This document shows, in pieces, positions 35,821-45,800 of a stretch of DNA of 64,000 bases. The notes under the pieces were generated by a model. The model saw only the letters and a program-made list of their open reading frames with translations. It did not search any database and had not been told where the DNA came from. Position 1 is the first letter of the stretch; every line of letters starts with the position of its first letter. This stretch comes from AWTP1-13 sp963832445 (GTDB lineage: Bacteria; Pseudomonadota; Alphaproteobacteria; Rhizobiales; Hyphomicrobiaceae), in assembly GCA_963832445.1 (NCBI GenBank), contig CAWHUM010000026.1, positions 248,001 through 312,000 on the forward strand, written 5' to 3'. Both the position numbers and the translations under genes were made by a program.

Positions 35821-36081
35821 TCATGAACCGGTCGGCCCCGTAAGCTCGGGGTCCAGCAGCCGATGCATGTGCACGATGAAGTAGCGCATGTGCGCGTTGT
35901 CTACCGTGCGCTGGGCGGCCGCTTTCCAGGCTTTGTAGGCTTCGGCGTAGTTGGGGTAGATGCCGACAATGTGGAGGGCCTCGGTGTTGACGAACTCGGT
36001 GCCGTGCAGCGATTTGAGCTCGCCGCCGAACACCAGGTGGAGCAGCTGCTTTGCCGGGCGCGGGCTGTCACCTGCAGTCAT
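35821..36081 (-). CDS. DUF4170 family protein
   Basis: 86-residue protein. KQLLHLVFGGELKSLHGTEF and the DIVGIYPN-like HIVGIYPNYAEAYKAWKAAA form the compact alpha-beta core of DUF4170. The function is unknown. Family members sit just upstream of msbA in many Hyphomicrobiales, which is the arrangement here. The start at 36081 (MTAGDSPRPAKQ) is preceded on the minus strand by a GGAGGAGAAGAGC purine run that serves as a strong ribosome binding site. Confidence 0.85.
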   Translation of the reverse strand: MTAGDSPRPAKQLLHLVFGGELKSLHGTEFVNTEALHIVGIYPNYAEAYKAWKAAAQRTVDNAHMRYFIVHMHRLLDPELTGPTGS

Positions 36082-36165
36082 GCTCTTCTCCTCCTCCGTC
36101 GCAAGCCCCGATAGTTTAGCAAGGTGCCCCGCATCTTGCACGGTGACAGACTGCAAACTCTTTGC

Positions 36166-37110
36166 TCACAGTGACCCGACCAGTGCACCGAGCGCCATGT
36201 CGGCGACCAGCCCGCCAAACAGCAGCCAGCCAACCAGCTGATTCGACTTGAAACGCTCGAGGCAATTGTTGGCATCGCTCGTGTCTAGCGTCGCTACCTG
36301 CCAGGCAAGTTGCGCGGCGGCCAGCATCAATGCGAGCACGAGGGCAATGTGGGCGCCGGCCAACAGTCCGGCTGCGCCCCACAGCAGCACCGCGCCGGCA
36401 TAGAAGAAAACGAGCCAGCCTCGGGTCGCCGCCCCGAACCTGAGCGCGGTCGACTTCAGGCCGACGAGCGCATCGTCCTCCTTGTCCTGGTGGGCGTAGA
36501 TGGTGTCGTAGCCGATGGTCCACAGCACCGACCCGACGTACAGGGCAAGCGCTGCCCACGACAGCGAGCCCGTGACCGCCGCCCAGCCAACCAGTGCGCC
36601 CCACTTGAAGGTGAGCCCAAGTACCAGCTGCGGCCAATAGGTGAACCGCTTGGCGAACGGGTAGATCGCGATCAGCAGCAGGGAGCTGGCGCCAAGCAGA
36701 ATCGTGAAGGTGTTGAACTGGATCAGCACGATGAAGCCGGCGGCACAGAGGGCCGCCAGAAACAAGTAGGCCTGGGCCAGGCTCACCTGGCCCGAGGGAA
36801 TAGGTCTGGCGGCAGTACGCGCGACGCGCGCGTCGTAGTCGCGGTCGACGATGTCGTTATAGGTGCATCCCGCCCCGCGCATGATGAAGGCGCCGAGCCA
36901 GAACAACAGGAGGTACCAGAGATCGGGGTAGGGGCGGTCAATCGACACCTCGGCCAGGGCCTGGCTCCACCAAGTGGGGAACAGCAGCAGCCAGGCGCCG
37001 ATCGGCCGATCGAAACGTGCAAGCCGCAGGTACGGCTTCCACGCCTGCGGCGCGCGGGCGTCGACCCAGTTGCCGGAGGGAGCATCTGGAACTTGGCCGG
37101 GGTGCGTCAT
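36166..37110 (-). CDS. ubiA: 4-hydroxybenzoate polyprenyltransferase
   Basis: Membrane prenyltransferase of ubiquinone synthesis, 314 residues with about nine helices. Both Asp-rich metal motifs are present: NDIVDRDYDARVARTAARP near residue 85 and DTIYAHQDKEDD near residue 208. The N-terminal RLARFDRPIGAWLLLFPTWW is characteristic of UbiA rather than of heme O synthase. It lies just downstream of ctaA in the same direction (35 bp apart), so the two respiratory-cofactor genes are probably co-transcribed. Confidence 0.93.
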   Translation of the reverse strand: MTHPGQVPDAPSGNWVDARAPQAWKPYLRLARFDRPIGAWLLLFPTWWSQALAEVSIDRPYPDLWYLLLFWLGAFIMRGAGCTYNDIVDRDYDARVARTAARPIPSGQVSLAQAYLFLAALCAAGFIVLIQFNTFTILLGASSLLLIAIYPFAKRFTYWPQLVLGLTFKWGALVGWAAVTGSLSWAALALYVGSVLWTIGYDTIYAHQDKEDDALVGLKSTALRFGAATRGWLVFFYAGAVLLWGAAGLLAGAHIALVLALMLAAAQLAWQVATLDTSDANNCLERFKSNQLVGWLLFGGLVADMALGALVGSL

Positions 37111-37145
37111 GGGAAAGCAGACCCCCGTGGGTGGAGCGCTGCCGA

Positions 37146-38216
37146 TCAGTCGTCGCGCTGCGGCAGCACCAGGTGGAGATGCCATAGCGCCAAGCCAAAT
37201 ACCACAACGGCGCCCGCCTGATGCGCCAGCCCCAGTGACAACGGCACGTGCGCGAGCAAGGTCCAGATGCCGAGCGCTGCCTGGCCTGCGGTGGCGCCCG
37301 CCAGGGCCAGCGCAGACGCACGCATCAGGCGGTCGCCAGTGCGCATCACCAGCAACCACGCATGCAAGAGCACGCAGGCGAGGAGCGCATACGCCAGCAT
37401 GCGGTGGTTGAACTGTACGGTGGTGGCGTTCTCGAACAGGTTCGCCCACCAGGGCGACATGGCCCCAAGGCCGTCGGGCACGAATCGGCCATCCATCAGC
37501 GGCCAGGTGTTGTAGCCCGCTCCTGCCTTCAGGCCCGCCACGAAGGCTCCGGCCACCATCTGCAGGAATGTGAGCCCCACGACCAGCGCCGCAGTTATCC
37601 GCTGGGCCGGGCGCAAGCCTCCGGCATCAAGTCGTCGCGCGCCGAGCGACAGCGCCGTCCACAGCAAGCCCGCGAAAATCAGAAGAGCGAGCGAGAGGTG
37701 CAGCGCGAGCCGGTATTGGCTGACGTCGGTGCGGTCGGCGAGCCCGGACCGCACCATGTACCAGCCGATGGCGCCCTGCACTCCGCCGAGGGCGAGCAGG
37801 CCAATAAGCCTCGGCAGCAGGGCGCGCGAGATCCGGCCCGTCGCCAGGAAGAGCAGGAATGGCACGAAAAAGATCACCCCGACCAGGCGCGCGAGAAAGC
37901 GATGCGTCCACTCCCACCAGAAGATGCGCTTGAAGGCCTCCAGGCTCATGCCCCGATTGATGTGCTGGTACTGGGGGATCTGCCTGTATTTCTCAAACGC
38001 CTCGTGCCACGCCGCGTCGGAGAGCGGCGGCACTATCCCCATGATCGGCTGCCACTCGGTGATGGAGAGCCCCGAGCCCGTGAGGCGGGTGGCCCCGCCA
38101 ACGCTCACGAGGGCAAACACGAGGGCAGCCACGGCAAAAAGCCACACGCGGACGGGGTCTGTGCGACGCGCGGCATGAGTACCGGAAGGTTGGACGACGA
38201 CCTGTTGGAGCGTCAT
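37146..38216 (-). CDS. ctaA: Heme A synthase (COX15/CtaA)
   Basis: Oxidises heme O to heme A for cytochrome oxidase. 356 residues with eight membrane helices. Family blocks include GGATRLTGSGLSITEWQPI after helix 1, FWWEWTHRFLARLVGV with a heme-ligand His, and QFNHRMLAYALLACVLLHAW in the second half with a second set of His. Length and the TGSGLS loop fit the alphaproteobacterial/mitochondrial type. It is upstream of ubiA in the same direction. Confidence 0.95.
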   Translation of the reverse strand: MTLQQVVVQPSGTHAARRTDPVRVWLFAVAALVFALVSVGGATRLTGSGLSITEWQPIMGIVPPLSDAAWHEAFEKYRQIPQYQHINRGMSLEAFKRIFWWEWTHRFLARLVGVIFFVPFLLFLATGRISRALLPRLIGLLALGGVQGAIGWYMVRSGLADRTDVSQYRLALHLSLALLIFAGLLWTALSLGARRLDAGGLRPAQRITAALVVGLTFLQMVAGAFVAGLKAGAGYNTWPLMDGRFVPDGLGAMSPWWANLFENATTVQFNHRMLAYALLACVLLHAWLLVMRTGDRLMRASALALAGATAGQAALGIWTLLAHVPLSLGLAHQAGAVVVFGLALWHLHLVLPQRDD

Positions 38217-38282
38217 GGACCCAGTCTCGCGCGTTTGGCTCGACGCCGCTTGCGGCGCATGGTCGCCCGCGACCCCCTGGCC

Positions 38283-38996
38283 TTATTCGTAGCCCTCGGC
38301 GATCGAGGCCGCGATCTCGGCTTGGATCTCGGCGCTATCCAGCACGCCGCTAGGATTGCCGGCGCTCGGCAGGACGCGGCGGAAGTGGACCCATGACCGG
38401 CGGGCGATCTCCTCCAGCCGAGCGATCTCGGCGAGCGGGTCGGGGTGGTCGTCGGTGCGCAAGTCGAGCAGCGAGTAATCCTCCAGGTCATGCACGACGA
38501 GCGCGGCCGACTGGCGCCCGCGCGCGTCGCCACCGGCGGCCTCGCCAGCCTGCATGGCGGCGATCAACCGGCGTGCAAACGGCAACTCGCCGCTGGCCTC
38601 ATAGGCCGCCGCAACGGCCTGGAGCACGTCGCTGCCAACCAGCGTGTTGCCCGCGACGGAGAAGCTCGGCTTGCAGAGATGACCGCACCAGGTGGTGCAA
38701 GCGCTGCCGGTATGGGCAGCAAGCTGCCCGTGCCGATCCATCACGTGCACCTGGCGCAGATTGCGTCCCTCGTCGGCGGCTGTCAGCAGACGCACGGCAT
38801 CTGCGGCCGAGGCACCCGCCGCCAGCAGCGCCAGTCCGCGCGGGCCATAGTAGGGGTTGAAGAGCGCCTGGCTGACGACGGCGCCGACGCCCGTCCTGAT
38901 AAACATGTTGCGCGCGCCGACTGCCAGAAACTTGCTCGCCACGGCGGCGCCGATGCGCCCGGTTTCCTCGTCGCGAGCGATGATGGAGAAGGTCAT
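38283..38996 (-). CDS. DUF1028 family protein (Ntn-hydrolase-like)
   Basis: 237 residues starting MTFSIIARDEETGRIGAAVA, the conserved N-terminus of DUF1028, whose fold is related to N-terminal-nucleophile hydrolases. RTGVGAVVSQALFNPYYGPR and FSVAGNTLVGSDVLQAVAAA are further family blocks. No reaction is established for the family. The start at 38996 is fixed by a perfect AGGAGG six bases upstream; the in-frame ATG at 39017 lies before that site and is unlikely. Confidence 0.88.
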   Translation of the reverse strand: MTFSIIARDEETGRIGAAVASKFLAVGARNMFIRTGVGAVVSQALFNPYYGPRGLALLAAGASAADAVRLLTAADEGRNLRQVHVMDRHGQLAAHTGSACTTWCGHLCKPSFSVAGNTLVGSDVLQAVAAAYEASGELPFARRLIAAMQAGEAAGGDARGRQSAALVVHDLEDYSLLDLRTDDHPDPLAEIARLEEIARRSWVHFRRVLPSAGNPSGVLDSAEIQAEIAASIAEGYE

Positions 38997-39183
38997 CGTC
39001 GGCCTCCTGTGTTCCATCCCCAGTCGGCCGGAACATTGGGCCGTGCCGCCTGGTCAGGCAAGATGCGTTTGCAGGTAGATGGCGGATAGGGGGCAAGAGA
39101 ATGCGACGCCATCCAGCTAGCTGCCGCCCCACCCGAGTCCGGCGTGGAGAGACAAGCGGCGAGCAACCTGCTAGTTTGAAGTC

Positions 39184-39411
39184 ATGACCAAGCTCATGGA
39201 AAGAGCCCTCGAAGTGGTGCGTGATTGGACAGCCGAGCGGCAGGACGATGCCGCCGAGCTACTGTTGGCGCTCGACAGGCTTGGCGCCGATCCCTACCCC
39301 CCATCGCCGGATGACCTCGCTGCCGTTGACGAGGCATTGGCGCAGCTTGGGCGCGGCGAGCGAGCAACTGATGCCGAGGTCGAGGCGGCGTTCGCACGCT
39401 TCCGCTCGTGA
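39184..39411 (+). CDS. Antitoxin of a ParE/RelE-type pair
   Basis: 75-residue acidic protein. Helical N-terminus MTKLMERALEVVRDWTAERQ, then the family-type end TDAEVEAAFARFRS. This matches small antitoxins that precede ParE toxins in alphaproteobacteria. Its TGA overlaps the GTG of the toxin by 4 bp, so translation is coupled. I see no clear DNA-binding motif beyond the short helices. Confidence 0.78.
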   Translation: MTKLMERALEVVRDWTAERQDDAAELLLALDRLGADPYPPSPDDLAAVDEALAQLGRGERATDAEVEAAFARFRS

Positions 39412-39701
39412 GGGTTACATATAGTCCTAGTCCCCGCGCCGTTTCTGATCTGATCAACATCGCCAGCTATTTGAGCAGTCGCAGCCCGACTGGCGCACGT
39501 GCCCTCGAGCAGCGCATTCGGCGCACAGTGACGTTGCTCGCGGAGTTTCCCGGCGCTGGCCGGGCGCTCGAGCAAAGACCGCAGGTGCGTGTTATGCCAC
39601 TTGGCAGGTATCCCTATCTCACTTTCTACAGTGTTTCAGGCGACGTGGTTCTGCATGTCCGGCATGGAGCAAGGAAGCCTGTCGATCCCACGAGCCTCTA
39701 G
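39408..39701 (+). CDS. ParE/RelE-family toxin
   Basis: 97-residue basic protein with the ParE pattern: RVTYSPSPRAVSDLINIASY at the start, an Ala/Arg-rich central helix pair, LAEFPGAGRALEQRPQVRVM, and the final beta segments PLGRYPYLTFYSVSGDVVLH followed by RHGARKP. Arg and Tyr at the end match the conserved ParE C-terminus. GTG start. The likely target is DNA gyrase if it is ParE-like, or ribosome-bound mRNA if RelE-like; the sequence favours ParE. Confidence 0.85.
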   Translation: MRVTYSPSPRAVSDLINIASYLSSRSPTGARALEQRIRRTVTLLAEFPGAGRALEQRPQVRVMPLGRYPYLTFYSVSGDVVLHVRHGARKPVDPTSL

Positions 39702-39716
39702 CGACCGCTCCGCAAC

Positions 39717-41561
39717 CTAACGACCCGCGGCGTAACCCTGCATGCCGCGCGGGTTCGCCGCCGCCTTGCGGCGCGGGCCTTCCTGGGCTGCCGCCGTCAG
39801 GCGTCCCTCAGACCAGTCGGGGCCGACTTCCACCTTGTGCCCGCGCTTCTGCAACTCGGCGACGGTCGCGGGTGGCAGGCGCCCCTCCGCCACGACCACG
39901 CCGGGGCGAGCCGTGCGCGGCCAGAACGAGAGAGGGAAATGCTCGATGTGCCAGGCCGGCGCGTCGATCGCCTCTTGCAGGTTCATCTTCGGCGCCGAGC
40001 CTCGCAGACTGGCGTGGCGCAGGAACAGCTGGCAGCTCCACTGGTCCTGCTGGTCGCCGCCGGGCGTGCCCCAGCTCATGTACGGCTTGCCGTCCCTGAG
40101 TGCCATGCCGACCGACAAGGTCGAGCGCGGGCGCTTTCCTGGCGCCAGCGACGCCGGCAGCCCCTCCTCCAGCCAGAACATCTGCCCGCGCGTGCCGAGC
40201 GGCCAGCCGAGCTCTGGGATCACCGGCGAGGACTGCAGCCAGCCGCCCGAAGGTGTGGCAGTGAACATGTTGCCGGCCTTGTCGATGATGTCGATGTGCA
40301 CGGTATCGCCCTGCACGCGCCCCTTGGCATCGACCCGCTCATCTGCCCCATGACCGGTGTCGATGGGCGAAAAGGTCGGCTCCCCGGCGCCGGCGCCGAG
40401 TGCGCGCGCGCCCTTGACGATGACGCGGCCGCCGTAGCCCTCGATCCTGCCAGGGCGCTGCTCCAGCGACGCGGTGTCGCCGACGAGCTTGCGCCGCTCG
40501 GCGTTGTAGGCCTCCGACAGCAGCGTCTGCATCGGCACGTCGACGAACTTGGGATCGCCATAGAAGGCTTCGCGGTCGGCATAGGCGAGCTTGGCGCACT
40601 CGATCCAGATGTGGACGAACTCGGGGTCGGTCGGCGCCATGCGGTCGAGGCCGAAACCCTTGAGCAGCGCCAGCATCTGCAGCAGCACGGGACCCTGCGT
40701 CCAGGCGTGCGGCTTCAACACGCGATAGCTGCCGTAATCGAAGTGCACCGGCTCTTCCACCGTGGGCAGCCACGTCGCCATGTCCTGCGCGGTGAGCACG
40801 CCCCGGTGGCGCCGTCCGCTGACGTCCATCACCTCGTTGGTGCGGCAGAAGCGGTCGATGGCCTCGGCCACGAAGCCCTGGCTCCAGGCGCGCCGCGCCC
40901 GCTCGATCTCGGCCTCACGCCCGCCGCCGCCGGACTCTGCCTCCTTCAGGATACGCCTGTAGGTCTCGGCGTGGCGCGTGTTCGTGAACAGCGTGCCGGG
41001 CGCCGGCACCTTGCCGTTGGGCAAATAGACCGCCGCCGAGGTCGGCCAGTGCTCGCGATAGAGGTCCGCCACCGTGGCGATGGTGGCGCACGCGCGCTCA
41101 ACGAGAGGGTGCCCGTTCTCGGCGTAGCCGATCGCCGGCTCCAGCACGTCGCGCAGCCTGAGCGTGCCGTAGTCGCGCAGCACCATCATGAAGGTCTCGA
41201 ACGTGCCCGGAATGCAGGCCGGCAGCAGGCCGGTGCCCGGCACGATGTCGAGGCCGAGATGGCCGCGGTAGTGGGCGATGGTGGCGCCGGCCGGTGCCGG
41301 CCCCTGCCCGCAGATGACCTTGGGAGACGTGCTGCCGGCCTTGCAGATCATCACCGGCACGTCGCCGCCGGGTCCGCACAAATGCGGCTCCACCACCTGC
41401 AGGGTGAAAGCCGTCGCTACGCCTGCGTCGAAGGCATTGCCGCCGCGCTCGAGGATGCCCATCCCCACGGCCGTGCCGATCCAGTGCGTGGAGGCCACCA
41501 CGCCGAAGGTGCCGTCGATCTCGGGCCGGGTGGTGAATGGACCCGAATTGATGTTGGACAT
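39717..41561 (-). CDS. Gamma-glutamyltranspeptidase family protein
   Basis: 614-residue Ntn-hydrolase of the gamma-glutamyltransferase family. The small-subunit start is GDTVHIDIIDKAGNMFTATP near residue 405, where the Thr would become the new N-terminus after self-cleavage. GERGG-type ILERGGNAFDAGVATAFTLQ lies near residue 36. The SGGG-like stretch near 350 is weak, and no signal peptide is visible, so it is probably cytoplasmic. Glutathione as substrate is not certain; many paralogues act on other gamma-glutamyl or acyl amides. Confidence 0.88.
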   Translation of the reverse strand: MSNINSGPFTTRPEIDGTFGVVASTHWIGTAVGMGILERGGNAFDAGVATAFTLQVVEPHLCGPGGDVPVMICKAGSTSPKVICGQGPAPAGATIAHYRGHLGLDIVPGTGLLPACIPGTFETFMMVLRDYGTLRLRDVLEPAIGYAENGHPLVERACATIATVADLYREHWPTSAAVYLPNGKVPAPGTLFTNTRHAETYRRILKEAESGGGGREAEIERARRAWSQGFVAEAIDRFCRTNEVMDVSGRRHRGVLTAQDMATWLPTVEEPVHFDYGSYRVLKPHAWTQGPVLLQMLALLKGFGLDRMAPTDPEFVHIWIECAKLAYADREAFYGDPKFVDVPMQTLLSEAYNAERRKLVGDTASLEQRPGRIEGYGGRVIVKGARALGAGAGEPTFSPIDTGHGADERVDAKGRVQGDTVHIDIIDKAGNMFTATPSGGWLQSSPVIPELGWPLGTRGQMFWLEEGLPASLAPGKRPRSTLSVGMALRDGKPYMSWGTPGGDQQDQWSCQLFLRHASLRGSAPKMNLQEAIDAPAWHIEHFPLSFWPRTARPGVVVAEGRLPPATVAELQKRGHKVEVGPDWSEGRLTAAAQEGPRRKAAANPRGMQGYAAGR

Positions 41562-41623
41562 GGGTGTGCTGCTCGCGGCTGCTGGGCTTGTCGTTCCATG
41601 GGCCCACTGGGGCGAAGGGCAGA

Positions 41624-42673
41624 CTACACGGCACGCCGTTGCCGCGCCAACGCCACCACCGCCAGGATCTCGAACAGCATTTGTGCCGCTGCCTGGGCGG
41701 TGTTGGTGGTCGCGTCGTACTGCGGCGCCACCTCGACCACGTCGCCGCCGACGATGTCGAGGCCGGCACAACTGCGCACCAATTCCATTGCCTCCCGCGT
41801 GCTCAAGCCCCCGGCCTCGGGCGTGCCGGTACCGGGCGCAAAGGCCGGATCGAGGCTGTCGACGTCGAAGGAAATGTAGGCCGGGCCAGCCCCGACCACC
41901 TGCCGGATTTTCTTGACGGTCTTGGCGACCCCCAGCTCGGCAAACTCCTCCGCGTGCAGCACGGTCATGCCGCTGGCGTAGGAGAACTCCCACAGGTACT
42001 CCGCGCCGCCGCGGACGCCGATCTGGATGGTCCGCTCCGGGTCCAGCACGCCCGCCAGCACAGCCTGCCGGAACGGTCCGCCGTGGTGGAACTTGGCCCC
42101 CTCGAAGGGCCCGCCCGTGTCGCAGTGCGCGTCGATATGCACCAGCCCCACCGGCCTATTGGCGCCCAGGGCCTTCAAAATGGGATAGGTGACGGAGTGA
42201 TCGCCTCCGACGGCGACCGGGGCGACACCGGCAGCTGCAATCTTGGTAAAGAATGCTTCAATGTCCTCGACGCTGTCTGCAAGGCTATAGCGGCTGCGAA
42301 ACGGTATGTCGCCGACATCGGCTGCCTTCACCGCCGACAGCGGGAGGAAGCGATGCACATGATGGTAGGGGCCGATGCGCTCCACCGCCCGCACCGCCCT
42401 TGGCCCGAAGCGTGCGCCCGGCCGGTTGGTGACGCCCAGGTCCATGGGCACACCGACCAGGGCCACATCGAGGCCCCCGAAGTCCGGCTGGTCGGGGGCA
42501 TTTTGGCGGAGTGGGGCGCCAAGGAACGTCGATACGCCCTCGTAGGGCTTCGGGCGCCGGTTGGTTCCCGCGAAGATCGTCTCGACCGCCCGTTTGAACT
42601 CCGGGTGGTAGGAGGCGCTCGGGGAGCCGGCGGAATATCTCGCGCGCAGCGTGTCGAGCTTCTTGCGGTTCAT
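41624..42673 (-). CDS. speB: Agmatinase/arginase-family ureohydrolase
   Basis: 349-residue binuclear manganese enzyme. Metal-binding blocks are intact: VGGDHSVTYP, HIDAHCDT and SFDVDSLDPAFAPGTGTPEA. The loop NRPGARFGPRAVRAVERI is typical of agmatinases and guanidinobutyrase-type enzymes. The exact amidino substrate cannot be told from sequence, so the gene symbol is provisional. It is followed in the same direction by the gamma-glutamyltranspeptidase-like gene with 62 bp between; a shared catabolic operon is possible. Confidence 0.87.
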   Translation of the reverse strand: MNRKKLDTLRARYSAGSPSASYHPEFKRAVETIFAGTNRRPKPYEGVSTFLGAPLRQNAPDQPDFGGLDVALVGVPMDLGVTNRPGARFGPRAVRAVERIGPYHHVHRFLPLSAVKAADVGDIPFRSRYSLADSVEDIEAFFTKIAAAGVAPVAVGGDHSVTYPILKALGANRPVGLVHIDAHCDTGGPFEGAKFHHGGPFRQAVLAGVLDPERTIQIGVRGGAEYLWEFSYASGMTVLHAEEFAELGVAKTVKKIRQVVGAGPAYISFDVDSLDPAFAPGTGTPEAGGLSTREAMELVRSCAGLDIVGGDVVEVAPQYDATTNTAQAAAQMLFEILAVVALARQRRAV

Positions 42674-42758
42674 CCCGGGTTCTCCTTGCCAAGCGTTGCC
42701 GAACAGTAAGCGACTGCTCTCCGCCAATACATGTTCAAGAATTGTTATCCACGAATGC

Positions 42759-42773
42759 GTGTGATGCGCACAC
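42759..42773. promoter_or_regulatory. Candidate operator GTGTG-ATGCG-CACAC
   Basis: A 5+5 inverted repeat in the AT-rich 184-bp gap between the divergent agmatinase-like and GGDEF-EAL genes. It could be a repressor or activator site for either. Support is only symmetry and position. Confidence 0.25.
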
Positions 42774-42857
42774 ATTTTTCGTCTGCCTGCAGAAGAAAGA
42801 AGGGATTATTAGGCTCACCGCTTTATTTCTTTCTCCCAGTCTCGGGAGAAGTGTGTG

Positions 42858-45800
42858 ATGCGTGGCGTTGTTCACGAAATTCGTGCTGCTCTGAGGGAGC
42901 GCGGCTCGGGCGCCGGGGACGCAGGGCAACCTGGCGCACGGCGCATGGCCGAGGCACCCGGCGTGCGTACTGGCCAGGTCAATCAGCCCCGGTCACCGCG
43001 CAAGATGGTGAGGGTGCTCGGGGCCATCATCGCCCTTACCGCCGTCGTCTCTGCCCCGCTCGGCTACTGCATCATCGGCTACCTTAAGGAGGCCGAAGCG
43101 CTCTCCTACAAGGCCGAGCTGACCGCGAAGCAGGCTGCGCACTACATCGACATGCCCAAGAATGCGCCGTGGCTCGCCGACAGCGGTCAGCTTCCGCCGA
43201 TCGGCGAGATCCGGACGCCCACCGCAGCACCCATGCTGCAACGGATTTTGGATGCCAACGGGGAGGCCGTCATCGAGAAGGGCGCGACGCTCGCGTGGCC
43301 GACGTTTGCCCGCAGTGCGCCGATCTTCGCCGATGGCAAGCCTGTCGGCAGCGCCGAGGTGTCTGCCAGTCTGCGTCCCTTGTTCGCCGAGGTATCGCTC
43401 ATTGCGCTGTGCTCGTTGCTTCTCGGTCTCGCAGCCTACTGGGCGTTTGCCGTACTGCCGCTCAGGGTGGTCGACCGCTCGTTCCGCGAGCTCGAGCTTG
43501 CCAACGCCCTTCTCAAGGAGCGCGAAGCGACGTTGAAGTCGCAGAACCTTGTCTTCGATGCGGCTCTCGAAAACATGTTCCAGGGCCTGGCGATGTTCGA
43601 CGCCCAAGAGCGGATCGTCATCGCCAACGATCGCTTCGCCGAGATGTACGGTCTCACGCCCGATCAGGTGAAGCCCGGCACCACGCTGCATCGAGTGGCC
43701 GAGCTTCGCGTCGGCAACGGTTCCTACGTCGGCCTCACACCCGAGGATGTGGTGAGGACGATGCGCGAGCGCGTGGCACGAGGACGAGAAAGCCACCTGA
43801 CCAGCAGGCTTGGCAATGGCCGCATCATCAGCGTGTCGCTCCGGCCGACCGGCGACGGCGGGTGGGTCAGCACGCACCAGGACATTACAGATCGCGAGAA
43901 CCTCACAGCGCAGCTGGCCAGGCAGAACGAACTGCTGCAACAGCGCGAGGAGGAGCTGAAGGCGCAGAACACACGCTTCGACGCCGCCACACGCTACATG
44001 TCGCAAGGCTTGTGTCTGTTCGATGCCGACCAGCGCGTGTTGATCTCCAACGACCGCTACGCCGACCTCTATGGCCTCACTCCCGAGGAGATCAAGCCAG
44101 GTACCACGCTGCGCCAAATCCTGGAGGCGCGCGCCGAGAAGGGCCTCTACAAGAACATGGACGCCAAGGCGTTCGTGAGCACAGGGGTCGCCAGCTTCAG
44201 CAAGGAAGTCTCCGAGATCGTGCGCCTTGCCGACGGGCGCTGCATCTCCGTGTTGCGCCGGCCCATGCCCGATGGCGGATTGGTCAGCACGCACGAGGAT
44301 GTCACCGAAAGGGAAAAGCTGAGCGCGCGCCTTGAAAGGCAGAACGAGCTGCTGCGGCAGCGCGAAGAGGAGCTGCAAGCCTGGAACCTGCGGCTCGACG
44401 CGGCGCTCGAGAACATGGCGCAAGGTCTGTGCCTGTATGACTCCCAGCAGCAGGTGGTGATCGCCAATCGGCGCTTCGCAGAGATCTATGGCCTAAGCCA
44501 GGACCAGGTGAAGCCCGGCGCCACGCTGCGCCAAATCCTGGAGGCCAGAATCGGCAAAGGCCTTTATGCGGGGGCAAGCCCGGAGGAGTACATCAAGGAG
44601 CGGCTCGCCGCCCTCGGAGAGGCCTCGACCAAGATCCAACGCTTGAGCGACGGACGCGACATCGCCATCTGCCACACGCCGATGCGCGACGGTGGCTGGG
44701 TGACCACCCACGAGGATGTCACCGAGCGCGAAAGCCTCAAGTGGCGCCTCAAGCAGCAGAACGACCAGCTGGATGCGGCCTTGAACAACATGACGCATGG
44801 GCTGGTCATGTTCGACGCCGACCAGCGGTTGGTGGTCTGCAACCAGCGCTACATCGAGATGTACCGGCTGACACCCGAGCAGAGCAAGCCCGGTACAACC
44901 ATGCGCGAGATCTTGCAGCATCGCCTGGCCAACGGATGCCACAACAAGACCGACCCGGCGCATTTCGTGGATGATCTGGCGAGGGAATTCAACAAGAGGT
45001 CGAGCGACATTCACGAGCTGATCGACGGGCGCATCATCCATGTGCGGCGACAGGAGGCGGCGAGCGGCGGCTGGGTGATCACGCACGAGGACATCACCGA
45101 GCGCCAGAAACTGCACGCAAAGCTCGAGCAGAACAACAAGCTGCTGAGCGAGCGCACGTCGAGATTGCAGACGATCATCGACAACTTTCCGGGCGGATTG
45201 TCCTTCCTCGATCGCGACCTGCGCATCGTGTTCTGCAACGAAAAGGCCAAGCAGCTGCTGGACCTTCCCGACTCGCTGTTTGCCAACGGTCCTCCCTCGA
45301 TCGAGGACCTGTTCCGCTACAACGCGCAGCGCGGCGAGTACGGTCCCGGCGAGGTCGAAGAGCACGTCGCCAACCGCATGGCCATCGTCAGGTCGTCGCC
45401 GCAGGGGCAAGAGCACGAGCGCGTGCGTCCGGACGGCACAGTGCTGGACGTCCGCAGTGCACCGCTCGATAGCGGCGGCTTCATTGCCACTTATATGGAT
45501 ATCACTGAGCGGCGCCGCTCGGAGGCCAAGATCGCGCACATGGCGCTGCACGATGCCTTGACCGGCCTCGCCAACCGCGTGCTGCTCAACGAGCAGCTCG
45601 AGCAGGCGCTCTCGCGGGTCAGGCGCGGCGAGATGGTTGCCGTGCACCTGCTCGACCTCGACCATTTCAAGAACGTCAACGATACCCTGGGGCACCCGGC
45701 TGGCGACAAGCTGCTCAAGGATGCCGCGTGTCGCTTGCGCGCTCTGGTGCGTGACACGGACACGATCGCCCGCATGGGCGGCGACGAGTTTGCGATCCTG

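Noticed and set aside
38217..39183. Extra small genes around DUF1028
   Set aside because: The remaining short frames are shadows or lack start signals; the 166-bp gap before the TA pair holds nothing recognisable.
39837..41879. 680-codon plus-strand frame opposite the gamma-glutamyltranspeptidase-like gene
   Set aside because: Repetitive His/Arg/Leu/Glu composition typical of an antisense shadow; the minus-strand protein has clear motifs.
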